Assembly: GCA_049323795.1 (NCBI GenBank)
Contig: JBMOOH010000028.1
Location: 62,001 to 126,000 of the forward strand
Reading direction: 5' to 3'
From: JAOADN01 sp049323795
GTDB taxonomy: Bacteria > Pseudomonadota > Alphaproteobacteria > Rhodobacterales > Rhodobacteraceae
DNA: 64,000 bases
Below are positions 1 to 11,567 of the stretch, piece after piece; the first letter of the stretch is position 1, and the number at the start of each line of letters is the position of its first letter. A program made the translations under genes and the position numbers. Under the pieces are notes generated by a model. The model was given only the letters and a program-made list of their open reading frames with translations. It was not told the origin of the DNA and searched no databases.

Positions 1-216
1 GGCGCCGCCTACGAGCACCCGACCGTTCTGATCTTCGGACTTGCCCTGTCGATCGCGCTCATGGGCCTGGCGGCCACCTTCATCGCGCGTCTGCTCGGGC
101 GCTACCGCTGGATCGCCTACATCGGACTTCTCATCATCCTCTACGTCGCTCTCGAGATGATCTGGGAGGGTTGGGATCAGATCAGCCCGCTGGTCGAGGC
201 GCGCCTCGCCGGCTAG
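1..216 (+). CDS. TerC family integral membrane protein, C-terminal fragment
   Basis: The reading frame is open from the first base and stops with TAG at 214-216, so only the last 71 residues are present. They contain two hydrophobic helices (roughly codons 9-31 and 40-58) separated by a short basic loop, and they end in a Trp/Glu-rich tail. This arrangement, with the WIAYIGLLIILYVALEMIW helix, matches the C-terminus of TerC-type membrane proteins (YjbE/Alx group), which are linked to metal (Mn2+) export and tellurium resistance. The identification rests on the tail alone, and the metal-binding helices lie outside the window. Confidence 0.65.
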   Translation, partial: GAAYEHPTVLIFGLALSIALMGLAATFIARLLGRYRWIAYIGLLIILYVALEMIWEGWDQISPLVEARLAG

Positions 217-331
217 GAGCGCCTTCCGGCCGGCCCGGGCACGGTGACATCTGCGGCAGGTTCGGCCGGCGCGGCCGTCCGGTCTGCCGGCACATGATCG
301 GCGAGTCGGCACTTTCCCCGATTATTCCGGC

Positions 332-343
332 GTTCGGCCGAAC
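332..343. repeat. 12-bp perfect palindrome in the 217-414 intergenic region
   Basis: GTTCGGCCGAAC is a perfect palindrome about 75 bases before the small gene at 415. It could be a dimeric regulator site or chance in GC-rich DNA. Nothing else in 217-414 is recognisable apart from the AAAGGA ribosome-binding site at 402-407. Confidence 0.25.
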
Positions 344-414
344 TTGCGTCACATTCGGCGGCGCAAATCCCGGCCGAGACGTTGCCAGCCCCCGCCCGCC
401 GAAAGGATTTCGCC

Positions 415-612
415 ATGGCCCAGGTTCCGATCGCCGGTGACCGCAGGAACCCGATTGCCGAACGGATCGCGGCGGGGGTGAGGGATGCGGGCTCGAACGC
501 GCGGACGCTTCTTTCCCGCGCCCTATCCGCGGTCGCCGAAGCAGCGCACGACCGGATCGCCGCGGCGCAGGTGCGCGCGCAGGGGCGCTGGATGGACGGG
601 TCGCGCTGGTAG
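415..612 (+). CDS. Small hypothetical protein (65 aa)
   Basis: This is a short open frame starting at ATG 415, with an AAAGGA Shine-Dalgarno at 402-407 about 8 bases upstream, which decides this start over the in-frame ATG at 382. The product is predicted to be mostly helical and is Ala/Arg-rich, with an Arg-Trp end. It has no signal peptide or membrane segment. I do not recognise a family. It converges with pyrG and could be real, given the good ribosome-binding site and typical codon use, but it could also be spurious. Confidence 0.45.
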   Translation: MAQVPIAGDRRNPIAERIAAGVRDAGSNARTLLSRALSAVAEAAHDRIAAAQVRAQGRWMDGSRW

Positions 613-652
613 GCCCGCCCCGGCGCGCGGCGGCCCCGCCGACCCCCGCCGC

Positions 653-2311
<1,659 letters not shown>

Positions 2312-2467
2312 GTGGGAAGCCCCCGTGAGCCGAGTTTCAGGGCGCCGCGAGTCAACGAATTCACGGCATCACGGGATTTGACGGCTACCAGATTCGCAGC
2401 CGGGCCGCAACCGGATCGGCCCCACAGCTAGCGGGGTTGCCGCCGCATGAAGCCAATTTCTTGTGGA

Positions 2468-2863
2468 TCAGTTCGATGCGGGGGGTGTGGCCGGGGCATC
2501 CGCCGCAGGCGGCGCGACCGGCGCGTCCGCGGCTGCCGGGGGCACGGCGTCGCCCGCCGGCGCAGGGGCCCCCGCGGATGGCGCGGTCCCGCCCGTCGCC
2601 GTTCCGGTCTGATCGGGGACGAGCGAGTCGATCACCGACTGTCCGCCTCCGTTCCGCGCCGACAGGATGGTCAGGCCAACCGAGGTGACGATGAAGGCGA
2701 TGGCAAGGATCCAGGTGAGCCTGGTCAGCGCGTTCGCCGCGCCCCGGGCCGTCATCGCCCCGCCGCCGGAGAGAAGCGAGCCGCCTTCGTTGCGCTGAAG
2801 CAGGACCACCCCGGTCAGGAGGAGCGCAAGGATAAGGTGGACGGTCAGGACAACGTTCTGCAT
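2468..2863 (-). CDS. secG: Preprotein translocase subunit SecG
   Basis: SecG is the small membrane partner of SecYE that assists protein export. Two transmembrane helices are visible (about residues 3-22 and 49-68), separated by the typical cytoplasmic loop with the EGGSLLSGGG-like motif. The conserved part ends near residue 75. The remaining 55 residues are a low-complexity Ala/Pro/Gly tail, as in many alphaproteobacterial SecG proteins. The start ATG at 2863 gives the first helix immediately. The gene precedes pyrG on the same strand and is divergent from purA. Confidence 0.9.
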   Translation of the reverse strand: MQNVVLTVHLILALLLTGVVLLQRNEGGSLLSGGGAMTARGAANALTRLTWILAIAFIVTSVGLTILSARNGGGQSVIDSLVPDQTGTATGGTAPSAGAPAPAGDAVPPAAADAPVAPPAADAPATPPASN

Positions 2864-2968
2864 CGATCGGGCCCGCTTGCTCGGTGACGCGCCTATCTAG
2901 TCGCACCCGCGTCCGCGCGCAAGGCGCGACCGACTTCCGCCGGCGACCGGAGCGTGCAGCCGGCGCTG

Positions 2969-3023
2969 CCCGGCCCCCGCCCGGCCCCCGCCCGGCCCCC
3001 GCCCGGCCCCCGCCCGGCCCCCG
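2969..3023. repeat. Five tandem copies of an 11-bp unit between secG and purA
   Basis: The unit CCCGGCCCCCG is repeated five times without a mismatch (2969-2979, 2980-2990, 2991-3001, 3002-3012, 3013-3023), followed by a partial C-run. The period is not a multiple of three and the array lies in the divergent intergenic region between secG and purA, so it is not coding. The strand asymmetry (almost only C on one strand) makes slippage or unusual secondary structure likely. Copy number may vary between strains. Confidence 0.9.
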
Positions 3024-3136
3024 CCCCCGGGCGGGACGGCGCCGGGGCGTCGCCATTTTGCTGTTTCGCCACCGTCGCACCCCCGGTATACGGGCGCGGG
3101 TTTGAGCGGGCCGTTCGGCCGAGCCGGAGCAGAACG

Positions 3137-4429
<1,293 letters not shown>

Positions 4430-4490
4430 CTGGCGGCAGGGAAGACTGGATCCGCCGGCCGCGCTGGCCGGCGCAGGGGAGGCAGCGGTC

Positions 4491-4799
4491 GTGTCTGACG
4501 CCGACAAGGGGACGGACCACAGCATGGCGGGGAGATCCGGGCTGTCCTACCGGACGCGGCGCAGGCTCTCGCTTCTGATCCTGGTCGTGGGCCTGCCCCT
4601 CTACATCGTGGCCGCGGTCACAGCGATGAACTGGCTGGACGCCCGGTTCGGCCGCCAACCGGTGCTCGTCGAGCTTCTGGTGTATCTGCTTCTCGGCCTT
4701 CTCTGGGCGGCACCCTTCCGTGGCGTGTTCCTCGGCATAGGCCAGCCTGACCCCGATGCGGGAACGGAAGAGGAGCGGCCCGAGAGCCGCTCCCCGTAG
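4491..4799 (+). CDS. DUF2842 family small membrane protein
   Basis: This is a short inner-membrane protein of unknown function. The core has a basic N-terminus (SYRTRRR), then two hydrophobic helices (LSLLILVVGLPLYIVAAVTA and VELLVYLLLGLLWAAPF) and a GVFLGIGQPDP tail, the pattern of DUF2842 proteins. I place the start at GTG 4491, which has an AGGGGAGG ribosome-binding site at 4476-4483. ATG 4524 is an alternative giving a 91-residue protein that matches the usual family N-terminus. The gene follows purA by about 60 bases, with a perfect 8-bp stem (4453-4460/4466-4473) between them. Cotranscription with purA is likely. Confidence 0.75.
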   Translation: MSDADKGTDHSMAGRSGLSYRTRRRLSLLILVVGLPLYIVAAVTAMNWLDARFGRQPVLVELLVYLLLGLLWAAPFRGVFLGIGQPDPDAGTEEERPESRSP

Positions 4800-4823
4800 C
4801 ACACGCCGGACCCTGTCCGCGTC

Positions 4824-7412
4824 TCAGCGTGCTGCGCTTCGTGCCTCGGTCATGAAGCGCGATGACTCGGTGACGGCGAACTGGCCGCGCCGGACCTTCT
4901 GGATCTTGCCCTGGCGGAGCAGGAGCCCGAATGACCGCAGGCCATCCTCGCGGTTGAAATCGGCCTCGTCGGTGGCGGATGCCACCTTCCGCAGGACATG
5001 CGGGCGCGAGAAGTGGGGCAGGCCCTCGACCGTCGCGGTATAGACGGCGGCGGCCTCGAGCAGGTCGGGAAGGCTTGCGGCGCCCAGACGTCCGGCGAAT
5101 TCGGCGAAGCTTCTTGCCTCGGCGGGAGACAGCGGAGCTTCGGGTTCCGTTTCCATGTCCTCGTCGCCTTCGCTGAGCGCGAGGTTTCCGGCGCTGATCC
5201 GCCGCGGACGCACCACGGCGCTTTCGCGGATGACCTCGGAAGCCGGACGGTCAACGCGCAGCTCGGAAACGAGGATGAGCGGTGCGGGCCGGCTCTCGAC
5301 CTGGGGCCGGCGCGTCACGGTCGAGCTTTCTGCGGCGGGCCGGCGGGGGCGGACGGCCTTGGACAGGTCGTCCCGGTAGAGGTCCATCCCCTCGTCGACC
5401 GGACGCGGATCCGACGCGGGTTCCTTGAGCTTGAGCTTGCGGTCCGCCACCGTTGCCGCGACAGCAGCCTTGAGATGCGCGATCGCCGAGAAGCGGCGGC
5501 GGCTCTCGGCCCCTTCGAGTTTGGAATTGGCCTCTTCCATCAGCCGCTCCACCGATGCCGCCTCGTCGCGGGCGGCCTCGGTCAGGATGTCGCGCCCTTC
5601 ATGGGGGTCGCGGCGGTCGGCGTCGTCGCGTGCGGCCTCGGCAAGCTGCCTGAGAAGATCGGCCTCGTCATCATCCGACAGCCCGGTATCGCCGAGCGCG
5701 GCCTCGATGCCGGCCAGGACCGGACCGCGCGTGGCGGCGGGCTCGTCCGTTGCGGCCTTGTCGGCCTCGCCGAGGATCAGCGGCGCGGGCGCTTCGGCCG
5801 TTCCGCCGCCGGCAAGGCCCTCGGTCAGGCCCTTGCGGACCTTGATGACACGGGCGCGGGCCCGTCCGATCAGTCCCTTCGGCGCGTTGCCGGCCGCCGC
5901 CTCCGCCTCCGGCGGGCCGGCCTCGCGGCCTTCGGCACCGTCGCCGTCGTCCCCGGCGGGGGCTGGCGCGGGTTCCCCGGTGGCCGCACCTTCGTCCGGC
6001 ACGACGCCCATGTGCCCGGCGTCCCGCGCCTCGGCGGCCAGCGCCGCGATCAGCGCGGCTTCATCGTCGACTTCGTCCGCCTCGGCCGACGTGTCGGCGG
6101 TGACCTCGGGGGCGCCCCGGGCGAACCGGCCGTCCGCGTGCGGTCCGACCTCGGCTTCGGGCGCGGCTTCGGGCGCGGCAGGGGGCGCGGCCTCGACGGT
6201 TTCGCGGATCACCGCGATCACCGCGTCGTCCGGGACATCCCTTGCCTGCGCCCCGCCCTCGTCCCCGGTCTCGCCCCCACCCGGCACGGCTGTCCGCCCG
6301 GTCTCGGCTTCTGCCCGGGATGCGAGACGCGAAAGGAAGGACTGCGCCGAGGTGTCGTCCTCGTCCTCGTCCTCGTCGTACATGTCCGCCGGCGCCGCAG
6401 CGGGGCCGAGGGCAGGTTCGGCCCCGAGATCGGACCCGGGGTGGACCTCGGTATCCGCCGCGGCGTCCGCGACCTTGGCAAGCACAGACCCAAGATCGAC
6501 GGTCCCGTCCTGAATCTCGTCCGCGGTTTCGGCAACCGGTTCCTCGGCGACCTCGCCGTCCGGTCCGGCGGGGGCATGGGCGGGGGCATGGGCGGGGGCA
6601 CCGGCGGGCACCTGCGCGTCCTCGTGATCGCCCGCCGCGACCGGGCCGGCTTCGTCCGCCGGACCGGGCCCGGGGGGCGCGGCCAGGGCCGTCCATGCCG
6701 TTTCCTCGCCTGCGGAGAGCGGATCGGCCTTTGCGGCGGGTCCTCCGGATGCGGCCTCCGCTGCGCCCGCCTCTGCAACCTCCCCGGCGGCGGCCGTCTC
6801 GGGGGTCGTCTCGGGTTCCGTCTCGGGGGCGGCACCGGTGTCGATCCCCGGGATGACCGCAAGGCCGGCCCCGGCGCCTGCCGGCGGGCCGAACGGCATC
6901 GGGGCGTCGGCGGCGGGGAGGACCGTCTCCTCCTCGTCGTAGGGTGTGGCGGCCGGTTGCGCGGCCGGTTGCGCGGCCGTCGCCACCGGGGCAATCCGGG
7001 CCGCGGCCACGGCGGCACGGATGCGCATCAGCTTGGCGGCGACGCTCTCCTCGGGTGCGGGAGCGGGCGCCGGGACTGCGGCATGCCCGACCGCCGGCGC
7101 GGCGGACGCCATTGCCACCGGCCCCCGGGGCAGCGCAGGCACCGACGGTGCGGCATCCTCTGTCTGGCGCAGCACGATGCCGGCGTCGCCGACCTTTGCC
7201 TCGACCCGGTGCTGGATCTCGCGTTCGGCGATGCGCGAGAGCATCTCGGCATCGGGCTGGGGCGGTTCGGCCCCGAAGTAGCGGTCCTCGGCGGCAAGAT
7301 CCCGGAAGTATTCGGCGATCGCCTTCATGGTCGAGAACGGATCGTCAAACCCCTCGAGCGTGCACGAGAATGTTCCGTACGAAACCGTAAGAATCTTGCT
7401 CGGACCCACCAT
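4824..7412 (-). CDS. Large conserved-looking protein with disordered Ala/Pro/Glu centre; function unknown
   Basis: The start is set at ATG 7412, because GGAAGGG sits 6 bases upstream on the minus strand; the frame is open to 7541 but without a comparable site. The 862-residue product has three parts. Residues 1-85 form a globular start (KILTVSYGTFSCTLEGFDDP, then FRDLAAEDRYFGAEPP). Residues of about 90-620 are acidic low complexity, rich in Ala, Pro, Glu and Gly. The C-terminal 100 residues look folded (AEFAGRLGAASLPDLLEAAA; then a GLLLRQGKIQKVRRGQFAVT segment like a winged-helix wing). No signal peptide is present. From memory, similar proteins occur across Rhodobacterales and are sometimes labelled CheA or lipoprotein; no histidine-kinase or lipobox feature is visible here. 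Function unknown. It is divergent from thiamine pyrophosphokinase. Confidence 0.75.
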   Translation of the reverse strand: MVGPSKILTVSYGTFSCTLEGFDDPFSTMKAIAEYFRDLAAEDRYFGAEPPQPDAEMLSRIAEREIQHRVEAKVGDAGIVLRQTEDAAPSVPALPRGPVAMASAAPAVGHAAVPAPAPAPEESVAAKLMRIRAAVAAARIAPVATAAQPAAQPAATPYDEEETVLPAADAPMPFGPPAGAGAGLAVIPGIDTGAAPETEPETTPETAAAGEVAEAGAAEAASGGPAAKADPLSAGEETAWTALAAPPGPGPADEAGPVAAGDHEDAQVPAGAPAHAPAHAPAGPDGEVAEEPVAETADEIQDGTVDLGSVLAKVADAAADTEVHPGSDLGAEPALGPAAAPADMYDEDEDEDDTSAQSFLSRLASRAEAETGRTAVPGGGETGDEGGAQARDVPDDAVIAVIRETVEAAPPAAPEAAPEAEVGPHADGRFARGAPEVTADTSAEADEVDDEAALIAALAAEARDAGHMGVVPDEGAATGEPAPAPAGDDGDGAEGREAGPPEAEAAAGNAPKGLIGRARARVIKVRKGLTEGLAGGGTAEAPAPLILGEADKAATDEPAATRGPVLAGIEAALGDTGLSDDDEADLLRQLAEAARDDADRRDPHEGRDILTEAARDEAASVERLMEEANSKLEGAESRRRFSAIAHLKAAVAATVADRKLKLKEPASDPRPVDEGMDLYRDDLSKAVRPRRPAAESSTVTRRPQVESRPAPLILVSELRVDRPASEVIRESAVVRPRRISAGNLALSEGDEDMETEPEAPLSPAEARSFAEFAGRLGAASLPDLLEAAAVYTATVEGLPHFSRPHVLRKVASATDEADFNREDGLRSFGLLLRQGKIQKVRRGQFAVTESSRFMTEARSAAR

Positions 7413-7464
7413 GACTGACCCTTCCGGTTGCCTCAGGAAGCCACGTTCCTTTGGCTTTGGTTCC

Positions 7465-7487
7465 TTACCATGAACAGAAATGGGTAA
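7465..7487. promoter_or_regulatory. Inverted repeat in the divergent promoter region 7413-7480
   Basis: TTACCAT (7465-7471) and ATGGGTAA (7480-7487) form an imperfect inverted repeat with an 8-base spacer, in an AT-rich island between the large unknown gene and thiamine pyrophosphokinase. The spacing suits a dimeric regulator. The half-sites do not match a regulator I can name with confidence; CtrA (TTAA-N7-TTAA) does not fit well. Confidence 0.35.
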
Positions 7488-8214
7488 ATTGAAGGATTTT
7501 TTCTGGCCCTCATTGTGTTCACTTGCCCCAATCGTCATCAATCCGCGCGTGGGCCAGAGTATTGTTCAGACGGACAGGCCAGTCACGCTCGTCGGCGCGG
7601 GCGGGGTGCGCAAGCGCCACCTGCGGGCTGCCCTTGCGCTGGCGCCGCTCCTCGTGGCCGCCGATGGCGGCGCGAATGTGGCGGTCGGCATGGGCCTCGT
7701 TCCCGATGCCGTGATCGGGGATCTCGATTCGGTCCTGCCGGAGGTGCTGGCGGCGGTCCCGCGCACCCGCATACTGGCCGTCCCCGAGCAGGAAACGACC
7801 GACTTCGAGAAATGCCTCTCACGCATCGTGGCGCCGTTCATCCTGGGGCTCGGCTTCACCGGCGCGCGGGTCGACCACACCCTCGCGGTCTGCAGCGCGC
7901 TCATCCGGTATCCAGGCGCCCGGTGCCTGATCCTGTCGGAAGCGGACGTGACCTTCGCGCTGCCCGACCGCATCCACCTGCCGCTGCCGGCCGGAACTAG
8001 GGTGTCGCTGTTTCCGATGGCGAAGGTCGAAGCGGCGTCCTCGGGGCTGCGCTGGCCGGTCGCCGGCATCCCGTTCGCGCCGGACGGGCCCATCGGCACG
8101 TCGAACGAGGCAACCGGTCCGGTGACCCTGACGACCGGCGGTCCGGGCATGCTCGCGGTGCTGCCGCGCCGCTGGCTGCGGACCGCCATAGCGGCTCTGG
8201 CGGCTGACCGCTGA
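7480..8214 (+). CDS. Thiamine pyrophosphokinase
   Basis: This enzyme transfers pyrophosphate from ATP to thiamine, giving the cofactor thiamine diphosphate. Family motifs are clear: VAADGGAN (about residue 60), GDLDS (about 83), ETTDFEKC (about 108), LGFTGARVDHTL (about 126) and SNEATGP (about 209). The ATG at 7480 lies inside an inverted repeat and gives about 35 extra residues before the conserved PVTLVGAGG strand. GTG 7549 would match the usual family N-terminus better but lacks a strong ribosome-binding site, so the start is uncertain. It is divergent from the large unknown gene at 4824. Confidence 0.85.
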   Translation: MGKLKDFFWPSLCSLAPIVINPRVGQSIVQTDRPVTLVGAGGVRKRHLRAALALAPLLVAADGGANVAVGMGLVPDAVIGDLDSVLPEVLAAVPRTRILAVPEQETTDFEKCLSRIVAPFILGLGFTGARVDHTLAVCSALIRYPGARCLILSEADVTFALPDRIHLPLPAGTRVSLFPMAKVEAASSGLRWPVAGIPFAPDGPIGTSNEATGPVTLTTGGPGMLAVLPRRWLRTAIAALAADR

Positions 8215-8636
8215 CGGCACCGGCGGATCGCGCCCCCGCCGTTCGCGGTGGATGACGTGGAGCCCCGGGGCCGCGATCACGGCGGTCCCCGCCCGGGTCG
8301 GTGGCGAGGGGAAGTCGCCGGACACAGGCTATCCGGGCGCCACCGAAGCGACCAGATCCAGATGCTGGGCGGGCGCCAGCCTGGCAGAGGGGGCGAAGGT
8401 CAGCGCACAGGTGATCGCCATGTGGCTGACCGTTGCGGCAACGCCCGCGCCGGCCAGCCGGACCCGGTGGCGCCCCGCGGTCAGGACGGGATCAAGCCCG
8501 GCAAGCCCGCTGCCCCGGCCCGCCACAGCACTGCAGCACTCATGCCCTCCGGCCGGCTGCGCGGTCATGGCCCGTCCATCCCGAAACCGATCTTGCGTGT
8601 CAGGGGTGTCAGCAGCGGCGCCGGCGCGTGCGGCGG
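8215..8636. other. Intergenic stretch without a supported gene
   Basis: This 422-base region separates thiamine pyrophosphokinase from the end of serine dehydratase. A minus-strand frame of about 80 codons (8329-8568) has two Cys near its start and a hydrophobic middle but no convincing ribosome-binding site or known family. It could be a remnant or a small gene. No terminator with a T-run or RNA gene was seen. Confidence 0.4.
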
Positions 8637-10010
8637 TCAGCAGTTCGGCACGTTGACCGCGAGGCCGCCGAGCGAGGTTTCCTTGTACTTCGCGTGCATG
8701 TCGTGGCCGGTCTGGCGCATCGTCTCGATGGCGGCGTCGAGCGGCACGAAATGCGTCCCGTCGCCCCTGAGCGCGAGCGAGGCGGCGGACACCGCCTTGA
8801 TCGCGCCGAGCCCGTTCCGTTCGATGCAGGGCACCTGCACCAATCCCTTCACCGGGTCGCAGGTCATGCCGAGATGGTGTTCGAGCGCGATCTCGGCTGC
8901 GTTCTCCACCTGCTCGGGCGTGCCGCCCAGCACCGCTGCCAGACCCGCTGCCGCCATCGCCGCCGCCGACCCGACTTCGGCCTGGCAGCCGCATTCCGCC
9001 CCGCTGATCGAGGCGTTGTGCTTCACGATCCCGCCGATCGCGGCGGCGGTCAGAAGGAAGTCGCCCACCTGCCGCTCGGACGCGCCCGGAACATGGTCGA
9101 GCCAGTAGCGGATGACCGCCGGCAGCGTCCCTGCCGCGCCGTTCGTCGGCGCGGTCACGACCTGCCCGCCGGCGGCGTTCTCCTCGTTCACGGCCATCGC
9201 ATAGACGCTCATCCAGTCGTTGATGGTATGGGGCGCGGTCAGGTTCATGCCGCGCTCGGCCAGCAGCTTCTCGTGGATGGCCTTCGCGCGGCGCTTCACC
9301 TTGAGGCCGCCGGGCAGGATGCCGTCGCGCGACAGGCCGCGGTCCATGCAGTCCTTCATCACGCCCCAGATCCGGGCCATGCCCGCGTCGAGGTCGTGGG
9401 CCGACCGGAACACAAGCTCGTTCTCGCGCTTCATCCGGGCGATCGATCTGCCGGAGGACCTGGCCATCGCCAGCATCTCGGCCGCGGTCTCGAAGGGGTA
9501 GGGAACGGTGGCTTTGGGTCTGGCCGCCTCGCCTGCCTTCAGCTCGGCTTCGGTCAGGACGAAGCCCCCGCCGATCGAATAGTAGGTCTCCTCGAGGATC
9601 ACGTCGCCCTGCGCGTCAGTCGCCCGGAGGATCATCCCGTTCGCGTGGCCGGGCAAGGCCGGGCCGTAGTCGAAGCGCAGATCCTGCCCGGGGTCGAAGG
9701 CCAGTTCCGGCAGTCCGGGCGGGGCGACCACCTTCCGCGCGTGGATTTCGGCCAGCGCCGCCTCGGCCTTGTCGTGGTCGTAGCTGTCCGGCAGGAAACC
9801 GGCGAGGCCGAGGATCGTCGCCCGGTCGGTCGCGTGGCCCTTGCCGGTGAAGGCGAGCGAGCCGTGGAGCGAGGCCCTCACGCCCCTGGGGTGGAAGGGC
9901 GAGGACCGGAGCCGGTCGAGAAACCGCCCCGCCGCGACCATCGGCCCCATCGTGTGCGACGACGAGGGGCCGATCCCGACTTTGAACAGTTCGAAGACGG
10001 ACAGGAACAT
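8637..10010 (-). CDS. sdaA: L-serine ammonia-lyase (iron-sulfur type)
   Basis: This enzyme deaminates L-serine to pyruvate and ammonia with a catalytic [4Fe-4S] cluster. ATG 10010 gives the standard N-terminus (MFLSVFELFKVGIGPSSSHT) with GAGGGGG about 10 bases upstream; the frame continues to 10070 but without family similarity. Length is 457 residues, the single-chain SdaA size. Candidate cluster cysteines lie in ISGAECGCQAEVGS (about residue 340) and GMTCDPVKGLVQVPCIERN (about 380-395). The chain ends VPNC, the conserved tail Cys that in this family reaches back into the active site. It follows mntH on the same strand with a 203-base gap. Confidence 0.95.
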   Translation of the reverse strand: MFLSVFELFKVGIGPSSSHTMGPMVAAGRFLDRLRSSPFHPRGVRASLHGSLAFTGKGHATDRATILGLAGFLPDSYDHDKAEAALAEIHARKVVAPPGLPELAFDPGQDLRFDYGPALPGHANGMILRATDAQGDVILEETYYSIGGGFVLTEAELKAGEAARPKATVPYPFETAAEMLAMARSSGRSIARMKRENELVFRSAHDLDAGMARIWGVMKDCMDRGLSRDGILPGGLKVKRRAKAIHEKLLAERGMNLTAPHTINDWMSVYAMAVNEENAAGGQVVTAPTNGAAGTLPAVIRYWLDHVPGASERQVGDFLLTAAAIGGIVKHNASISGAECGCQAEVGSAAAMAAAGLAAVLGGTPEQVENAAEIALEHHLGMTCDPVKGLVQVPCIERNGLGAIKAVSAASLALRGDGTHFVPLDAAIETMRQTGHDMHAKYKETSLGGLAVNVPNC

Positions 10011-10213
10011 TCCGCTTGGCCCCCTCGCCGGCACCGCCCGGGCGGTCGGGCGGCGTGTTGCCGACCACACCTACCCCGTCCGGGCTGCGCGCGTCCGGGC
10101 AAATGCGACTTGCCCCCGTCCCGTCCCGACGCGACGCGCCAGCCGGCGGCGGAGGCGCGGCCAATCCCTGCGCCTCGCGTCCGTCGCGCCCCCGGACGGC
10201 CGCCGCGTGCGGC

Positions 10214-11554
10214 TCACGCCGACACGAAGCCGAACAGAAGCCTCAGGTTCAGGGCGATGATCGCCGATGCGATCACGACCGCCACCGCCGCAAGCCATGC
10301 CGGCGCGACAAGCTCGCCCATCTTCTGCCGGTTCGTGGTGAAGATGACGAGCGGCACCACGGCGAAGCTGAGCTGCAGCGACAGGATAACCTGGGTCAGG
10401 ATCAGCAGATCCGCCGTGCCCGCATCCCCGTACCAGATCGTCACCCCCGCCGCCGGGACGATGGCGATGACGCGGGTGACGAGGCGGCGGAGCCAGGCCG
10501 GCAGGCGGATGTGCAGGAAGCCCTCCATCACCACCTGGCCTGCCAGTGTCGCCGTCACGGTCGAGTTCAGGCCGCAGCTCAGGAGCGCGATGGCGAACAG
10601 GACCGGGGCAACCGAAAGCCCGAGGATCGGGGCGAGAAGCTTATGCGCCTCGGACAGTTCGACGATGTTGGTGCGGCCCGTCGCATTGAAGGCCGCCGCC
10701 GCGAGGATCAGGATCGAGGCGTTGACGGTCAGCGCGAACATCAGCGCCACCGTGGAGTCGATGGTGGCAAAGCGCAGGGCCTCGCGCTTTTCCGGAAGGG
10801 TGTCGCCATAGGCGCGGGTCTGCACGATCGCCGAGTGCAGATAGAGGTTGTGGGGCATCACGGTCGCACCGAGAATTCCGAGCGCAAGGTAGAGCATCGC
10901 GGGATTCGTCACGATCTCGGTCGTCGGCGCGAAACCCCGGACGACGGCCCCCCATTCGGGATCCGCGAGGGCGAGCTGGATGCCGAACGACAGGGCGATC
11001 ACCCCGAGCATGGTGATGATGAAGGCTTCGAGCCAGCGGAAGCCCTTCTTCTGGAGCCAGAGGATCAGGAAGACGTCGAGCGCCGTCACGATGACGCCGA
11101 TCTCGAGGGGGATGCCGAAGAGAAGGTTGAGGCCGATCGCCGTTCCGATCACCTCGGCGATGTCGGTGGCGATGATCGCGCATTCGGCGAGCAGCCAGAG
11201 CGGCACCGCGACCCACCGCGGGAAGGCGTCCCGGCAGGCCTGGGCGAGGTCGCGCCCGGAGGCGATCGCGAGGCGCGCGCAGAGCGACTGAAGCACGATC
11301 GCCATGAGGTTCGAGACGAGCGCCACGAAAAGCAGCGTGTAGCCGAAGGCCGACCCGCCGGCGAGGCTCGTCGCCCAGTTTCCGGGGTCCATGTAGCCGA
11401 CGGCGACCATGTAGCCCGGCCCGAGGAACGCTGCGAAGCGCCGCCACTTCGTCGCCGGCAGGCGGATGCTGCGGTGCACGTCGGACAGCGCGGCCTCGCC
11501 GCGCTCGCGCCGCCAGGCGGAGAGGGAAAGGTCGGTGGACGTCTGGTCCGTCAC
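10214..11554 (-). CDS. mntH: Nramp-family Mn2+/divalent metal transporter
   Basis: MntH is a proton-coupled importer of Mn2+ (and Fe2+) in the inner membrane. The signature metal-site motifs are both present: GYMDPGNWATSLAGGS in helix 1 (about residue 52) and MPHNLYLHS in helix 6 (about residue 237). The profile shows about 11 helices. I choose GTG 11554 as start because AGGAA lies 9 bases upstream; the longer frame begins at TTG 11572 with no ribosome-binding site. A Fur/Mur-like inverted repeat (11568-11588) overlaps the ribosome-binding site, so metal repression is likely. It is divergent from rpiA. Confidence 0.95.
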   Translation of the reverse strand: MTDQTSTDLSLSAWRRERGEAALSDVHRSIRLPATKWRRFAAFLGPGYMVAVGYMDPGNWATSLAGGSAFGYTLLFVALVSNLMAIVLQSLCARLAIASGRDLAQACRDAFPRWVAVPLWLLAECAIIATDIAEVIGTAIGLNLLFGIPLEIGVIVTALDVFLILWLQKKGFRWLEAFIITMLGVIALSFGIQLALADPEWGAVVRGFAPTTEIVTNPAMLYLALGILGATVMPHNLYLHSAIVQTRAYGDTLPEKREALRFATIDSTVALMFALTVNASILILAAAAFNATGRTNIVELSEAHKLLAPILGLSVAPVLFAIALLSCGLNSTVTATLAGQVVMEGFLHIRLPAWLRRLVTRVIAIVPAAGVTIWYGDAGTADLLILTQVILSLQLSFAVVPLVIFTTNRQKMGELVAPAWLAAVAVVIASAIIALNLRLLFGFVSA

Positions 11555-11567
11555 GTTCGTGAGTTCC

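Noticed and set aside
3058..3092. TTGCTG and TATACG as the purA promoter
   Set aside because: The spacer would be 23 bases, too long for sigma70.
4998..7418. 806-codon plus-strand frame opposite the large unknown gene
   Set aside because: The product is Gly/Arg-rich with no family features; the minus-strand frame has a good ribosome-binding site and folded ends.
8329..8568. Minus-strand frame of about 80 codons in the 8215-8636 gap
   Set aside because: No clear ribosome-binding site, no family match; kept only as a remark under the gap.
8433..10811. 792-codon plus-strand frame across sdaA and mntH
   Set aside because: It overlaps two unmistakable genes on the other strand and has no recognisable domain.
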